From: Nanobdellota archaeon
GTDB taxonomy: Archaea > Nanobdellota > Nanobdellia > Woesearchaeales > GW2011-AR9
Reading direction: 5' to 3'
DNA length: 14,512 bases
NCBI GenBank assembly: GCA_030695605.1
Contig: JAUYQE010000074.1
Location: 1-14,512, forward strand
Part shown: positions 1-7,296 of the stretch, in pieces
How positions within the stretch are numbered: position 1 is the first letter of the stretch
How the letters are laid out: each line of letters begins with the position of its first letter
Translations under genes and position numbers: made by a program
The notes under the pieces: generated by a model
What the model was told of the DNA's origin: nothing
Database searches by the model: none
What the model saw: only the letters and a program-made list of their open reading frames with translations

Positions 1-312
1 CATTTGACACTGCTCGTATCCACCATCCCAGAAATGAAAGATAACCTCTTTCTCATCCGGAAAGTGCGGGAAGAAAATAAAAGTGTGAAGATTATCGTCA
101 GCGCCTCGGACATCAATGAAGCGTTTAAGCTCTATGATGCCGGTGCGGATTATGTCATCTTGCCGCATTTCCTGGGCGGGGAGCATGTGGCCCAGCTGAT
201 CTCTAAAGTGCGGGCTAAGAAAGTGAAGCTGCACGAGGAGCGGAAGAAGCACCTGGAGCATTTGCAGCGGCGGAAAGCAGAAGGGCATGAGCATCCGGCG
301 CATGGGCTTTAA
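1..312 (+). CDS. CPA2/Kef-type cation:proton antiporter, C-terminal RCK_N part (5' truncated)
   Basis: The reading frame is open from base 1, so only about the last 103 residues are in the window and the membrane part lies to the left. What remains looks like the second half of a Rossmann-type RCK_N (TrkA-N) domain: a strand ending in LLVSTIPEM, the pattern VKIIVSASD, then YDAGADYVILPHFLGGEHV. This last string is characteristic of the NAD(H)-binding regulatory domain of Kef/CPA2 monovalent cation:proton antiporters. In the family this domain binds nucleotide on the cytoplasmic face and gates K+ or Na+ exchange. The protein ends in a charged, His-rich tail (HEERKKHLEH, then GHEHPAHGL). The stop is TAA at 310-312 and the next gene starts 36 nt later with its own promoter. 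A free-standing RCK protein is possible because the upstream part is not visible. Confidence 0.75.
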   Translation, partial: HLTLLVSTIPEMKDNLFLIRKVREENKSVKIIVSASDINEAFKLYDAGADYVILPHFLGGEHVAQLISKVRAKKVKLHEERKKHLEHLQRRKAEGHEHPAHGL

Positions 313-319
313 GCAAATG

Positions 320-329
320 TTTATTAATG
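320..329 (+). promoter_or_regulatory. TATA-like box for the amidohydrolase lipoprotein gene
   Basis: TTTATTAAT at 320-328 is centred 25 nt before the ATG at 349. No Shine-Dalgarno lies in between; the spacer is pyrimidine-rich. The spacing fits an archaeal TATA box that would place the transcript start at or next to the ATG, giving a leaderless mRNA. Confidence 0.55.
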
Positions 330-348
330 GTATTCTTTTCTTTTTCCT

Positions 349-1632
349 ATGCAACAGTTGGTTAGGGGCGGGCTGGTTGTAGTCTTCTTTCTTTTTTTGT
401 TTGGTTGCGCTTCCGCTCTCCCCGGGGAAGATGCTTTGGAGATCCAAGACCAGCCAGAGAAAGCTGTTGTAGTGCCAGAGGAAACTATTCAGAACCTCTC
501 TTCCCCAGCAGCTGCAGAAAAAGAAGTTCTTGCGGAGAGCAAGAGTGCAGAAGTCAGCGAAGAGCTCACTCCCGAACAACAGCTCTGGAAACCACGCATC
601 GATAAAGCTTTAGCACCAACAGTTTGCCCGCCCATTGAAAAGCAGATCTATCCCGATACGTATTACCAAGGCCCGTTAATTGATACACATCTGCATATTC
701 CCGCCCTTCCAGACTGGGGGTTCGAAGATGGCGAAGAACCAGCGCTGGATGAGGCGCCCGAAGGCCGATTTGGCGGCCCGCAAGCGCTGCTCGGCTGGAA
801 TGTGCAGATGAGCGACATTGCCTGCACCTTACAACACGAAGGGACTCATAAGAATTTTGCTTTCTTTCCCGTCTACGAAGGGGAAATCTCTCTCCCGCTG
901 CTGGAAACCTGGAACAAAACAATGAAAGAGTATCCAGAACTGTTTACCCCTTTCATTATGTCTTCAGGGGACGATAATGAGCCGGATGGTTTTCCGACGG
1001 TAGATGCACGAATCCTGCAAAACATGCTTGCGGTGTATCCTCACTTGTTTGCAGGCTATGGTGAAATTGGCCTCTATGCCCGGGAAAATGGGGGGTCACC
1101 AGAACTTCCTCCGGACTCCTCCCGGCTGCAGGAGATATATCCGCTCATTAAAAAATATGATCTCGTTGTGTATTTCCATCTCGGCGATGGGCATAAAGAT
1201 ACTTTTGAAAAAGTGTTAGAGCAATATCCGGAGATTACTTTCATTTGGCATGGCGATCAGCTCTCTGTGCAGGAAGTTGATACGGTCCTCCGCAAACACC
1301 CCAATGCCTATTATGGCATTGACGAATTTTTTGGTGGTGATCATGATACGTTCCTCCTGTACGTCGGGAAAAGCAAAGAGGGATATCTTGAGACCATGAA
1401 CAGAAATTTTTATGCGGTCATTAACCGGGCTGTGCAGGACTGGAAAGCTCTCATTGAAAGACATCCGAATCAAGTGAGCTGGGGCACGGATCGTGGCGAT
1501 GCGGTCTGGAATTACGATCGCGACATTGGGTTGATGCAGGTGAAGATCGCTCGGGCTTTCATCGGCAGGCTGGATCCCGCAGTGCAGGAAAAATTTGCAT
1601 ATCAGAATGCCGAACGGCTGTCTTCTCAATAA
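349..1632 (+). CDS. Lipoprotein with amidohydrolase-2-like metal-dependent hydrolase domain
   Basis: This 427-aa protein starts with a lipoprotein signal: R6, a hydrophobic stretch 9-18, and a lipobox LFG|C with C20 as the predicted lipid-modified residue. An acidic Ala/Glu linker (about 24-80) follows. The rest (about 100-427) resembles the amidohydrolase-2 TIM barrel: IDTHLHI gives the HxH metal motif (H114, H116), GEIGLY holds E239, YFHLGDG holds H277, IWHGD holds H301 and WGTDRGD holds D381. These match the order of metal and catalytic ligands in the superfamily, so an active metal-dependent hydrolase anchored outside the cell is likely. The substrate cannot be read; family members act on C-N bonds, lactones or as decarboxylases. 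The ATG at 349 is chosen because it begins the signal peptide and lies 25 nt after a TATA-like box. Confidence 0.75.
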   Translation: MQQLVRGGLVVVFFLFLFGCASALPGEDALEIQDQPEKAVVVPEETIQNLSSPAAAEKEVLAESKSAEVSEELTPEQQLWKPRIDKALAPTVCPPIEKQIYPDTYYQGPLIDTHLHIPALPDWGFEDGEEPALDEAPEGRFGGPQALLGWNVQMSDIACTLQHEGTHKNFAFFPVYEGEISLPLLETWNKTMKEYPELFTPFIMSSGDDNEPDGFPTVDARILQNMLAVYPHLFAGYGEIGLYARENGGSPELPPDSSRLQEIYPLIKKYDLVVYFHLGDGHKDTFEKVLEQYPEITFIWHGDQLSVQEVDTVLRKHPNAYYGIDEFFGGDHDTFLLYVGKSKEGYLETMNRNFYAVINRAVQDWKALIERHPNQVSWGTDRGDAVWNYDRDIGLMQVKIARAFIGRLDPAVQEKFAYQNAERLSSQ

Positions 1633-1678
1633 AGGAGGCATGGGCATCAGAGGATTTTCTGGATCTTCTTAGAGAAAG

Positions 1679-1689
1679 CTTTTAATTAC
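1679..1689 (+). promoter_or_regulatory. TATA-like box for the NOG1-like gene
   Basis: CTTTTAATTA at 1679-1688 is centred about 25 nt before the ATG at 1709. There is no Shine-Dalgarno in the intervening sequence. This is the same leaderless-type arrangement seen before the genes starting at 349, 7276 and 8993. Confidence 0.5.
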
Positions 1690-1708
1690 CGCCTCGTTTA
1701 GCTCTGCC

Positions 1709-2710
1709 ATGAACTTCCAAACCATCCCCCCCGTCCCTTTGGCAAAGGAGCTGCTGAACGCTACTTTCCGCAAATCCCGGGAGCGGGCGAATGTCAAGAA
1801 ATTTTCCGGCGAGCTCTGGCAGCGGCTGCAGAAACGGGAGCTGCTGAAAGTCGATATGGCTGCGGGAAACCTGAAAGAGCGCCTGGAGCGGCTGGTGGAG
1901 AGATTTCCCGTCGCCAGCCAGCTTCCGTCATTTTATGCCACACTGCTGAAAGTGACTCTCGATTTTCCTCTTTTCCGGAAATCGCTGGGGGCGCTGCGCT
2001 GGGCTTCCCTGCAGATAACGGTTCTGCAGAAACACTATGTTCGAAAAATGTCCCGGGAGAGAAACCTCAAAGGCTTTCAGGGATTAACCAAAGAGTTCTA
2101 TGGCCGGGTTTCTTCCGTCATCAAGCAGGTTGATCCGCAGCTGAAAGAGCTGGAAGCAGCGAGAAAAATCCTGCGCACCTATCCGGACATCAAAGAGGGC
2201 CTGTTTACAGTCTGCCTGTATGGCTTTCCCAATGTGGGCAAGACGACTTTGCTGAACCTCCTGGCGAAAACGAAAGCGAAGACGGCGGCGTATGCGTTTA
2301 CGACGCTGACTATTAACTCGGGCTTTATGACGCTCGATGGGAAGACCATTCAGGTTCTGGATGTTCCCGGCACTCTCGCCCGGCCCGATAAGATGAACCC
2401 GATCGAGCAGCAGGCTGAACTCGTCGTGCAGGAACTGGCGGATGTCATTGTTTTTGTGCTCGATCTGAGTGAACAGTGCGGCTATTCCCTGGCCCGGCAA
2501 GAGCAATTGCTGGCCAAAGCGGAAAAGAGAAAAAGCGTTTTATTGTATGTGAGCAAGAAAGATCTTCTCCATAAAGAACAGCTCGCGTTGTATCCGCACG
2601 CGTACTCTGAGCCGGAAGAATTGAAACAGGAGATTCTTCGCAGGGCGGAACAAAAAGAACGAGATGAAAAGAAGAGCGAAGAGGCCATAACCGAAAAAGA
2701 CGCCCCATAA
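1709..2710 (+). CDS. nog1: NOG1-family GTPase (large ribosomal subunit assembly)
   Basis: This 333-aa protein has an N-terminal helical region (about 1-160) like NOG1_N, followed by an OBG/NOG1-type GTPase domain. Visible G motifs are G1 GFPNVGKTT (172-180), G2 threonines in YAFTT, G3 DVPG (218-221) and G4 SKKD (282-285). The G4 motif has Ser in place of the usual Asn of NKxD, a change tolerated in several GTPase families. The length suits archaeal NOG1, which lacks the long C-terminal extension of the eukaryotic protein. By homology it acts in the cytoplasm in maturation of the 50S subunit. The C-terminus (about 300-333) is a charged Glu/Lys tail. The start is supported by the TATA-like box 25 nt upstream. 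A related Obg-type GTPase is the main alternative, but the long helical N-domain argues for NOG1. Confidence 0.85.
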   Translation: MNFQTIPPVPLAKELLNATFRKSRERANVKKFSGELWQRLQKRELLKVDMAAGNLKERLERLVERFPVASQLPSFYATLLKVTLDFPLFRKSLGALRWASLQITVLQKHYVRKMSRERNLKGFQGLTKEFYGRVSSVIKQVDPQLKELEAARKILRTYPDIKEGLFTVCLYGFPNVGKTTLLNLLAKTKAKTAAYAFTTLTINSGFMTLDGKTIQVLDVPGTLARPDKMNPIEQQAELVVQELADVIVFVLDLSEQCGYSLARQEQLLAKAEKRKSVLLYVSKKDLLHKEQLALYPHAYSEPEELKQEILRRAEQKERDEKKSEEAITEKDAP

Positions 2711-2722
2711 ACCTTTAAAAAG
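2711..2722 (+). promoter_or_regulatory. TATA-like box and Shine-Dalgarno for the membrane-protein gene
   Basis: TTTAAAAAG (about 2713-2721) begins just after the NOG1 stop and would place a transcript start near 2743. A GGTGAT element at 2749-2754, matching the archaeal anti-Shine-Dalgarno core, lies 2 nt before the ATG at 2757. A second AT-rich run (about 2736-2747) is closer to the ATG and could compete as a promoter. Confidence 0.4.
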
Positions 2723-2756
2723 AGGTAAAATATTCTGTATATTTATAGGTGATGGG

Positions 2757-3983
2757 ATGGTTGAGGAACATATTTTCAAACGCGGGGAATTCCACCGGTT
2801 TATTAACCGGCGGGAACATCCATTGGTGAAATCCCTGCGTGATAAAAATGGGCTGGCAGTGAGCGAAGTGAACATGCCGCCGATCTCTGACCGGCAGTCC
2901 ACCAGCCTCATTTTGACAGTGCAGAGCCGTTGGCTGCTCGTTCCCCTGTTGGGGTTTGTGGTCTTAATGCTAAGCGGTGTACCGTTAGTGGCGCTTTCCG
3001 GGGTTTCTGGAACGCTCACCGGCAACAGCATTTTTGCTGCTGATGAAGGAACAACTTCTGGCTTTATGCAGTGGCTGCAGCAATCTTCCGGAACGTTTCT
3101 GCCTTACGTGCTGGGAGCCGTCAGCTTTTTCCTGCTTATCCTTCTGCTCTTTCTGCTGCGGCATCTCTTCAAAAGAAAATCAATTGGAGCGCCAGCGGAA
3201 AGTTTAAAGCCAGCGATGCCTTCTTCTCTGAAAGCGATGAAGCCTACGGTGATAGATTCACTTTCCAGGAAGCGAGTGCAAGCTGCTCCTCCGTTGAGCC
3301 CTCGGCAAGTTCTGGCAAAAAAGAATGATGAAGCAAAGTCGCCGCTCAAGCGCTGGCAAGGCAAAACAGTTATCCCTCTCGAAGATGAGTTGGCTTTGGT
3401 GAATCAACAGCTGGCAGCTTTGGAAGGCCGGGTGGTTGAGGAGCCGAAAAGAATACCCCCCCTGAAAAAAGAAGCTCCCCCAGAAGCGGTCGTTTTCCGT
3501 TCTCCCCTCCTAAACAGACCGATAAAAAGTATTCTTGTTGAGCCCCAGAAGAAAGTGATGGGGCGTCAGACTTCCCGTGTCTCTGCAGTGCAGGCGAAGC
3601 CCCAAAGGTTATCAAAGGAATTAGAGATGGTCGAAAATGAACTTGCAACAGTTCAGCGTATCGAGCCAGAAAAAGCCTCGTGGCTGCAGACGATTTTTGG
3701 ACCAAGAGAACCAGCAACGATACTGCCCGAAGAAGCAAAAATGCCTCGCTTGGAGAAGAAGCTGGAGCAGCTGAAGCCTGAAACAAGAAAAGAAGAGAAA
3801 CGTATTCCGACTCCGAAGATCGCTCCTCAGCTTTCTAAAGAGATGCAGAAAAAAGCAGAGGCACTGAAGAAAGAAAAACGCCCGGAAGAAAAAGCGAAGC
3901 TGTCAGCGAAAAAAGAAGCACTCTCTGAAGCGGATGCGCTTGCCGAACAGATCAAGAACTTATTGCGCAAGGATTTTGCATGA
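2757..3983 (+). CDS. Hypothetical two-helix membrane protein with long charged, repeat-bearing tail
   Basis: I do not recognise a family for this 408-aa protein. The N-terminus (1-55) is charged and soluble. Two hydrophobic segments follow: about 59-83 and about 113-135, the second ending in a positive cluster (RHLFKRKS, 135-142). Residues 140-408 are rich in Lys, Glu, Ala and Pro with no hydrophobic core, so this part is probably cytoplasmic and extended or coiled-coil. Short amphipathic segments recur in it: LEDELALVNQQLAALE (208-223), LSKELEMVENELATVQ (285-300), LEKKLEQL (332-339), and two weaker ones near 359-370 and 389-403. They may be binding motifs for a partner. The last 24 bp overlap the 3' end of the opposite-strand rpl10e gene. 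A role as a membrane anchor or scaffold is a guess; the coding call itself is firm given the 1.2-kb open frame and hydrophobic pattern. Confidence 0.75.
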   Translation: MVEEHIFKRGEFHRFINRREHPLVKSLRDKNGLAVSEVNMPPISDRQSTSLILTVQSRWLLVPLLGFVVLMLSGVPLVALSGVSGTLTGNSIFAADEGTTSGFMQWLQQSSGTFLPYVLGAVSFFLLILLLFLLRHLFKRKSIGAPAESLKPAMPSSLKAMKPTVIDSLSRKRVQAAPPLSPRQVLAKKNDEAKSPLKRWQGKTVIPLEDELALVNQQLAALEGRVVEEPKRIPPLKKEAPPEAVVFRSPLLNRPIKSILVEPQKKVMGRQTSRVSAVQAKPQRLSKELEMVENELATVQRIEPEKASWLQTIFGPREPATILPEEAKMPRLEKKLEQLKPETRKEEKRIPTPKIAPQLSKEMQKKAEALKKEKRPEEKAKLSAKKEALSEADALAEQIKNLLRKDFA

Positions 3984-4475
3984 GCAGGGAACTTTCTTGG
4001 CTGCTCGGGTAAGCGCTTCTTTGGCGACTCTGACGTTCTGCTTATTGACTCTGAGCTCGAAAATGGTTTGCCCTTCGAACACGCGGGCAGCACAGCTGAT
4101 AGTCTTTCCATAGGCTTTCTGCATGCCCGTGCTCATACGGTCCGCGCCTGCTCCTGATGCCAAGGGATTTTCCCGGAGAACGTGGAACGGGTATATTTTA
4201 ACGCGCAGATGATAATCTTTTCCCAAAGCGGTTTCGAGGTGCCGGTTAGAAGACATGCGGGCCGCCTCAATGGCGTTATGGCGGATGTTCATGCTGCGGC
4301 AGGCGTTGAGCTTGACGACGGTATCGTACTGCTTCTGGGGCGATCCCATATCGAAGCGGGTAATCTTCATATGCGGAAAGCCGCCCCGGACATAGTTCTT
4401 TTTGGTGTATTTACTGATGCGGGTATACGGCCGTTCTAGGTTCTGATAGGCAGCAAATTTTCGTAAGCGGACCAT
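3960..4475 (-). CDS. rpl10e: 50S ribosomal protein L10e (uL16)
   Basis: This 171-aa protein matches archaeal/eukaryotic L10e along its whole length. The start MVRLRKFAAYQNLERPYTR corresponds to the conserved basic N-terminus, and FPHMKITRFDMG (33-44) and GAGADRMSTGMQKAYGK (108-124) are family signatures. Segment 50-100 carries LNACRSMNIRHNAIEAAR and HLRVKIYPFHVLRENP, also conserved. It binds 23S rRNA near the A site and joins the large subunit late in assembly. Length is normal for the family and nothing appears truncated. The gene is transcribed toward the membrane-protein gene and overlaps its end by 24 bp; the terminal residues CSCKILAQ are encoded in the overlap. A TATA box at 4582-4591 gives it a promoter separate from the upstream DUF255 gene. 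Confidence 0.96.
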   Translation of the reverse strand: MVRLRKFAAYQNLERPYTRISKYTKKNYVRGGFPHMKITRFDMGSPQKQYDTVVKLNACRSMNIRHNAIEAARMSSNRHLETALGKDYHLRVKIYPFHVLRENPLASGAGADRMSTGMQKAYGKTISCAARVFEGQTIFELRVNKQNVRVAKEALTRAAKKVPCSCKILAQ

Positions 4476-4561
4476 TTTTTACAGTTGTCCCTCGGTTTTC
4501 GTGGCGTGAAACTCGAAAATTTTCCTGTTTTAGTAGGGGGGTTATCTCCCTGATTCTTTTT
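4476..4561 (-). promoter_or_regulatory. Predicted leader region of rpl10e
   Basis: If the TATA box at 4582-4591 is used, transcription begins near 4561 and leaves a leader of about 85 nt, long compared with the leaderless starts elsewhere in the window. It contains a G/C-run element (about 4535-4552) and the palindrome GAAAATTTTC (4515-4524). No good Shine-Dalgarno sits before the ATG. The second AT-rich palindrome could itself be a weak TATA element giving a leader of about 18 nt. Confidence 0.3.
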
Positions 4562-4581
4562 GTGCTACCAGAACGCTTCTG

Positions 4582-4591
4582 CTTTATAAAG
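4582..4591 (-). promoter_or_regulatory. TATA box for rpl10e
   Basis: The palindromic CTTTATAAAG is a close match to the archaeal TATA consensus. It lies between the terminator hairpin of the upstream gene and rpl10e, so it probably drives rpl10e independently. Confidence 0.55.
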
Positions 4592-4606
4592 ATTACTGCC
4601 TTTTTG

Positions 4607-4639
4607 ATTTAAAACACGAAAGTGCCCCTCACTTTCGTG
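4607..4639 (-). terminator. Hairpin plus T-run terminator after the DUF255 gene
   Basis: CACGAAAGTG (4615-4624) and CACTTTCGTG (4630-4639) form a perfect 10-bp inverted repeat with a 5-nt loop. On the minus strand it is followed directly by TTTT and an AT-rich stretch. It lies about 50 nt after the stop of the DUF255 gene and before the rpl10e promoter, the expected place for a terminator. Confidence 0.6.
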
Positions 4640-4685
4640 GGAAATCGGAAAGAGCCCCTCACCAAAAGGGAAATTAATCCCTCAC
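4625..4685. repeat. Short repeated element CCCTCAC, three copies
   Basis: CCCCTCAC occurs at 4625-4632 and 4655-4662, and CCCTCAC at 4679-4685. The copies are about 30 and 23 nt apart in the gap after the DUF255 stop. Read on the minus strand this is GTGAGGG(G). One copy is part of the terminator hairpin loop and arm. The meaning is unknown and the element is short enough to be chance. Confidence 0.3.
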
Positions 4686-4688
4686 TCT

Positions 4689-6479
4689 TTAATGCGTTTG
4701 TGAACGTATCGCCCCCAACAACTGTGTCACATCCTTAAACTCTACACATTTCTGTTGATAGCAATCTTGTATCTTGGGATCATAAATCTGCATAGAATTA
4801 GCTCCCAGATGTTTCCATTCAATCGTATGGGGTAGATGGATGATATGCCAATGCTTCATAAATACCATGAGATTATAAAAATCATGCTGTACGGGCTGTT
4901 TATATCCTGCTACTACATACTCTTTCCCGAGAATTATCTCGGCTCTGAGTTTGGCCATTGCTGCCAACGATGCGCTCGAGGGGGTTGGATGATCATAAGT
5001 CTGTGCTGAAATTTCCATGAAATCAGTATTCTTACTCTCTATCCACTGCCCCTGATAGAATTTTTGCAATTGCGTATACAACATTGCAATTAAATCTTTA
5101 TGCTCACCCGTATCTTCATAAAGATACGTTGCAAACAATAGCACGGTTGCATAATCTTCCAAAAATTCTCCCGGTTGTAATTTTCCATCGTGGGAACTGT
5201 GATGCAATATTCCTTGCGGGTAATGATTCCGTAGAATATTTTTGAACAAGAGCTCAGCTTTGCATTTGGCCATGCTGTTATTGCAATGTCTCGAGGCCAT
5301 TATTAATCCAATTCCTAGAAGTGCATTCCAGCTGGTAATATATTTTTTATCAGTAAAAGGTTGTTTTCTTTTTTTGCGCAGACGTAATAATTTTTGTTCG
5401 ATCTGTGGAAGAAAAGTATTGGTACATTTTATTAAGTGTATCTTGCCCTCAAAATTTTTTTCAAGCTTGTATACCTGCTGAAATCGGTGGTATTCTTCCT
5501 CACTAAGGTTTTGTTGTAATTCTGTAACGTCCCATAGATACGTGCTTCCTTCCTGATGATCGGTATCGGCATCGTGTGCTGCATAGTACAGATGGTCTGC
5601 GTAAGTATCTTCTAAGCAGGTGAGTATTTTTTCAACAATAGTCTTGTAAAACGGCTTCTGCAGTGTTTTGTATGCTAGGCTATAGACCCACAACAGCATA
5701 GCCTGATCATAGAGCATTTTTTCAAAGTGGGGGATAGTCCAAGAATTATCAATGCAGTAACGGTAAAATCCCCCCTGGAGATGATCATGCAACCCTTGCA
5801 TGGCCATACGTTCTAACAGGGTTTCAAGGATCTTTTTACTATCTGAGTCTTTATTTTTTTCATAATAACTGAGTAAAAATAATAAAGTGTTGTGGGGGGG
5901 AAATTGGGGGCCAGCACCAAACCCCGTTCCGGTAAAATTCTTCTTAATTACTTCAATAAGTTCCGGCTCTTCAATGTGTTCTGGGGAATGAATCTGGGGA
6001 TAATACATTGGTATCTTGGCACTTTGTTGTTCATACGATCTTTGTATGTGCCTCAGTAAATCTAAAAACCCCGGAAGTCCATAGCGCGCAGTTACCGGCA
6101 CATAGGTTACGGCTAAAAATGGCTTTAGCTCTGCTGTTAAGAACACATTCAAAGGCCAACCTCCTTGCCCCTGTGTTTCCTGGCAGAAATTCATATAGTA
6201 ATTGTCAATATCCGGCCTTTGTTCTTTGTCAACTTTGATAGAAACAAAATGTTTATTCAGGTAATTGGCGATTTCAGAATTCGAGAATGCTTCCTGAGCC
6301 ATAACATGGCACCAATGACAGGTGGCGTATCCTACTGATACCAAAATTATTTTATTATTCTTTTTGGCGTATTCTAACACTTCCGGTGACCATTCCTGCC
6401 AATACACCGGATTATCTTTATGTTGCTGTACGTAGGGGGAAGTGGCTTGGTCTAGGTTATTTTTATTGAAATTGATCAT
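4689..6479 (-). CDS. DUF255 / YyaL-like thioredoxin-fold protein
   Basis: This 596-aa protein has the full YyaL/SPATA20 pattern. The N-terminus reads NLDQATSPYVQQHKDNPVYW, followed by a thioredoxin-like domain (about 10-150) with the conserved TCHWCHVM motif (CxxC: C54, C57; H58) and KVDKEQRPDID (82-92), then GQGGWPLNVFLT (104-115). The C-terminal part resembles the alpha/alpha-barrel region of the family, with GGFYRYCIDNSWTIPHFEKMLYD (236-258) and TSWNALLGIGL (near 385). The family is usually around 650-700 aa, so this copy is somewhat compact. Its biochemical role is not established; a redox or sugar-processing function has been suggested from the folds. The ATG overlaps the stop of the aldo/keto reductase gene (ATGA, 6476-6479), so the two are translationally coupled. 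Base composition is visibly more AT-rich than the helicase region next door. Confidence 0.9.
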   Translation of the reverse strand: MINFNKNNLDQATSPYVQQHKDNPVYWQEWSPEVLEYAKKNNKIILVSVGYATCHWCHVMAQEAFSNSEIANYLNKHFVSIKVDKEQRPDIDNYYMNFCQETQGQGGWPLNVFLTAELKPFLAVTYVPVTARYGLPGFLDLLRHIQRSYEQQSAKIPMYYPQIHSPEHIEEPELIEVIKKNFTGTGFGAGPQFPPHNTLLFLLSYYEKNKDSDSKKILETLLERMAMQGLHDHLQGGFYRYCIDNSWTIPHFEKMLYDQAMLLWVYSLAYKTLQKPFYKTIVEKILTCLEDTYADHLYYAAHDADTDHQEGSTYLWDVTELQQNLSEEEYHRFQQVYKLEKNFEGKIHLIKCTNTFLPQIEQKLLRLRKKRKQPFTDKKYITSWNALLGIGLIMASRHCNNSMAKCKAELLFKNILRNHYPQGILHHSSHDGKLQPGEFLEDYATVLLFATYLYEDTGEHKDLIAMLYTQLQKFYQGQWIESKNTDFMEISAQTYDHPTPSSASLAAMAKLRAEIILGKEYVVAGYKQPVQHDFYNLMVFMKHWHIIHLPHTIEWKHLGANSMQIYDPKIQDCYQQKCVEFKDVTQLLGAIRSQTH

Positions 6480-7276
6480 TCTCTGGCGATATTCTCCATG
6501 AATGCAATCTCTTCGTTTGAAAGATTAAAATCAAGTGCCAAATCCTCTTTCATATGGGTAGGATTGGTTGTTCCCGTTAACGGCACTATCCCCATCTGCA
6601 TTGCAAATCTGAAGATAACTTGTGTGGTAGTTTTCTTTACTCTTGCTGCAATGTGTTGTACGTGAGGCAGCACAAAGGAGTTTGCAGTGAGCAGAGAAAA
6701 TCCTTGATAGATAATGCTTTTTTTGTTGCAGTACTCTCGTATTTCTATATCCCACCCTAGTTGTGCATAGCATCTATTTTGTACAAATGTTGGTTTTACG
6801 AGAGCTTTTTCATACAGCTCTTGTACTTGTTTAAGATTAACATTACTTATGCCCAGATGATGTGTCCGCTTTTCTTGCTGGATTTTTTCCATTTCTTTCC
6901 ATACGTGCCAATCTGCTGCTGTTAATCCGACAGGCGTTGATGGACCATGCAAGAGATAGGAATCGATATACGTGGTCTGTAAATGGTGCAGTGAACTTTG
7001 AAATGATTGCCGAACTTGTGTAGGATGGTCCGCATGTGCATCATAGGGGAGCCTATGATCTTGTCCGCCAAGGGAAGTAAATTTGGTTTGCAGAAATAAT
7101 TGTTCTCGTGGTATAGCACTTTTTGTGACGGCCTTCCCCACTGCTGCTTCATTATAATGCCTTCGTTGATTAGCAGTGTCAATTGCTCTGAATCCCGTCT
7201 TGAGTGCCTCCAAGACCAGGTCTTCAGTGGCATCTTCTTTCCAGGCGGTGCCATAGATGATGGTTGGAATGGTCAT
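6476..7276 (-). CDS. Aldo/keto reductase
   Basis: This 266-aa protein is an (alpha/beta)8-barrel NADPH-dependent aldo/keto reductase of the AKR superfamily. The catalytic tetrad is present: D33 (FRAIDTA), Y41 (RRHYNEAAVG), K65 (LQTKFTS) and H110 (SYLLHGPS). The usual GISNVN segment and the C-terminal VVPLTGTT-like cofactor-binding stretch (here MGIVPLTGTTNPTHMKEDL) are also there. It is slightly shorter than typical members (about 280-320 aa), mostly through short C-terminal loops. It reduces aldehydes or ketones in the cytoplasm; the natural substrate is not evident. It is the first gene of a two-gene unit with the DUF255 protein, overlapping by four bases. The start is supported by a TATA-like box centred 26 nt upstream of the ATG and by the MTIPTIIYGTAW beginning. 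Confidence 0.93.
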   Translation of the reverse strand: MTIPTIIYGTAWKEDATEDLVLEALKTGFRAIDTANQRRHYNEAAVGKAVTKSAIPREQLFLQTKFTSLGGQDHRLPYDAHADHPTQVRQSFQSSLHHLQTTYIDSYLLHGPSTPVGLTAADWHVWKEMEKIQQEKRTHHLGISNVNLKQVQELYEKALVKPTFVQNRCYAQLGWDIEIREYCNKKSIIYQGFSLLTANSFVLPHVQHIAARVKKTTTQVIFRFAMQMGIVPLTGTTNPTHMKEDLALDFNLSNEEIAFMENIARE

Positions 7277-7296
7277 AAATTCTCGAATGATTTGTT

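Noticed and set aside
1634..1672. Ten-codon frame preceded by GGAGG just after the amidohydrolase stop
   Set aside because: The Shine-Dalgarno is one base from the ATG and the peptide is too short to support; it could be chance or part of the 3' UTR.
4689..7276. Mobile element carrying the AT-rich gene pair
   Set aside because: No transposase, integrase, flanking direct repeats or tRNA attachment site was seen at either side.
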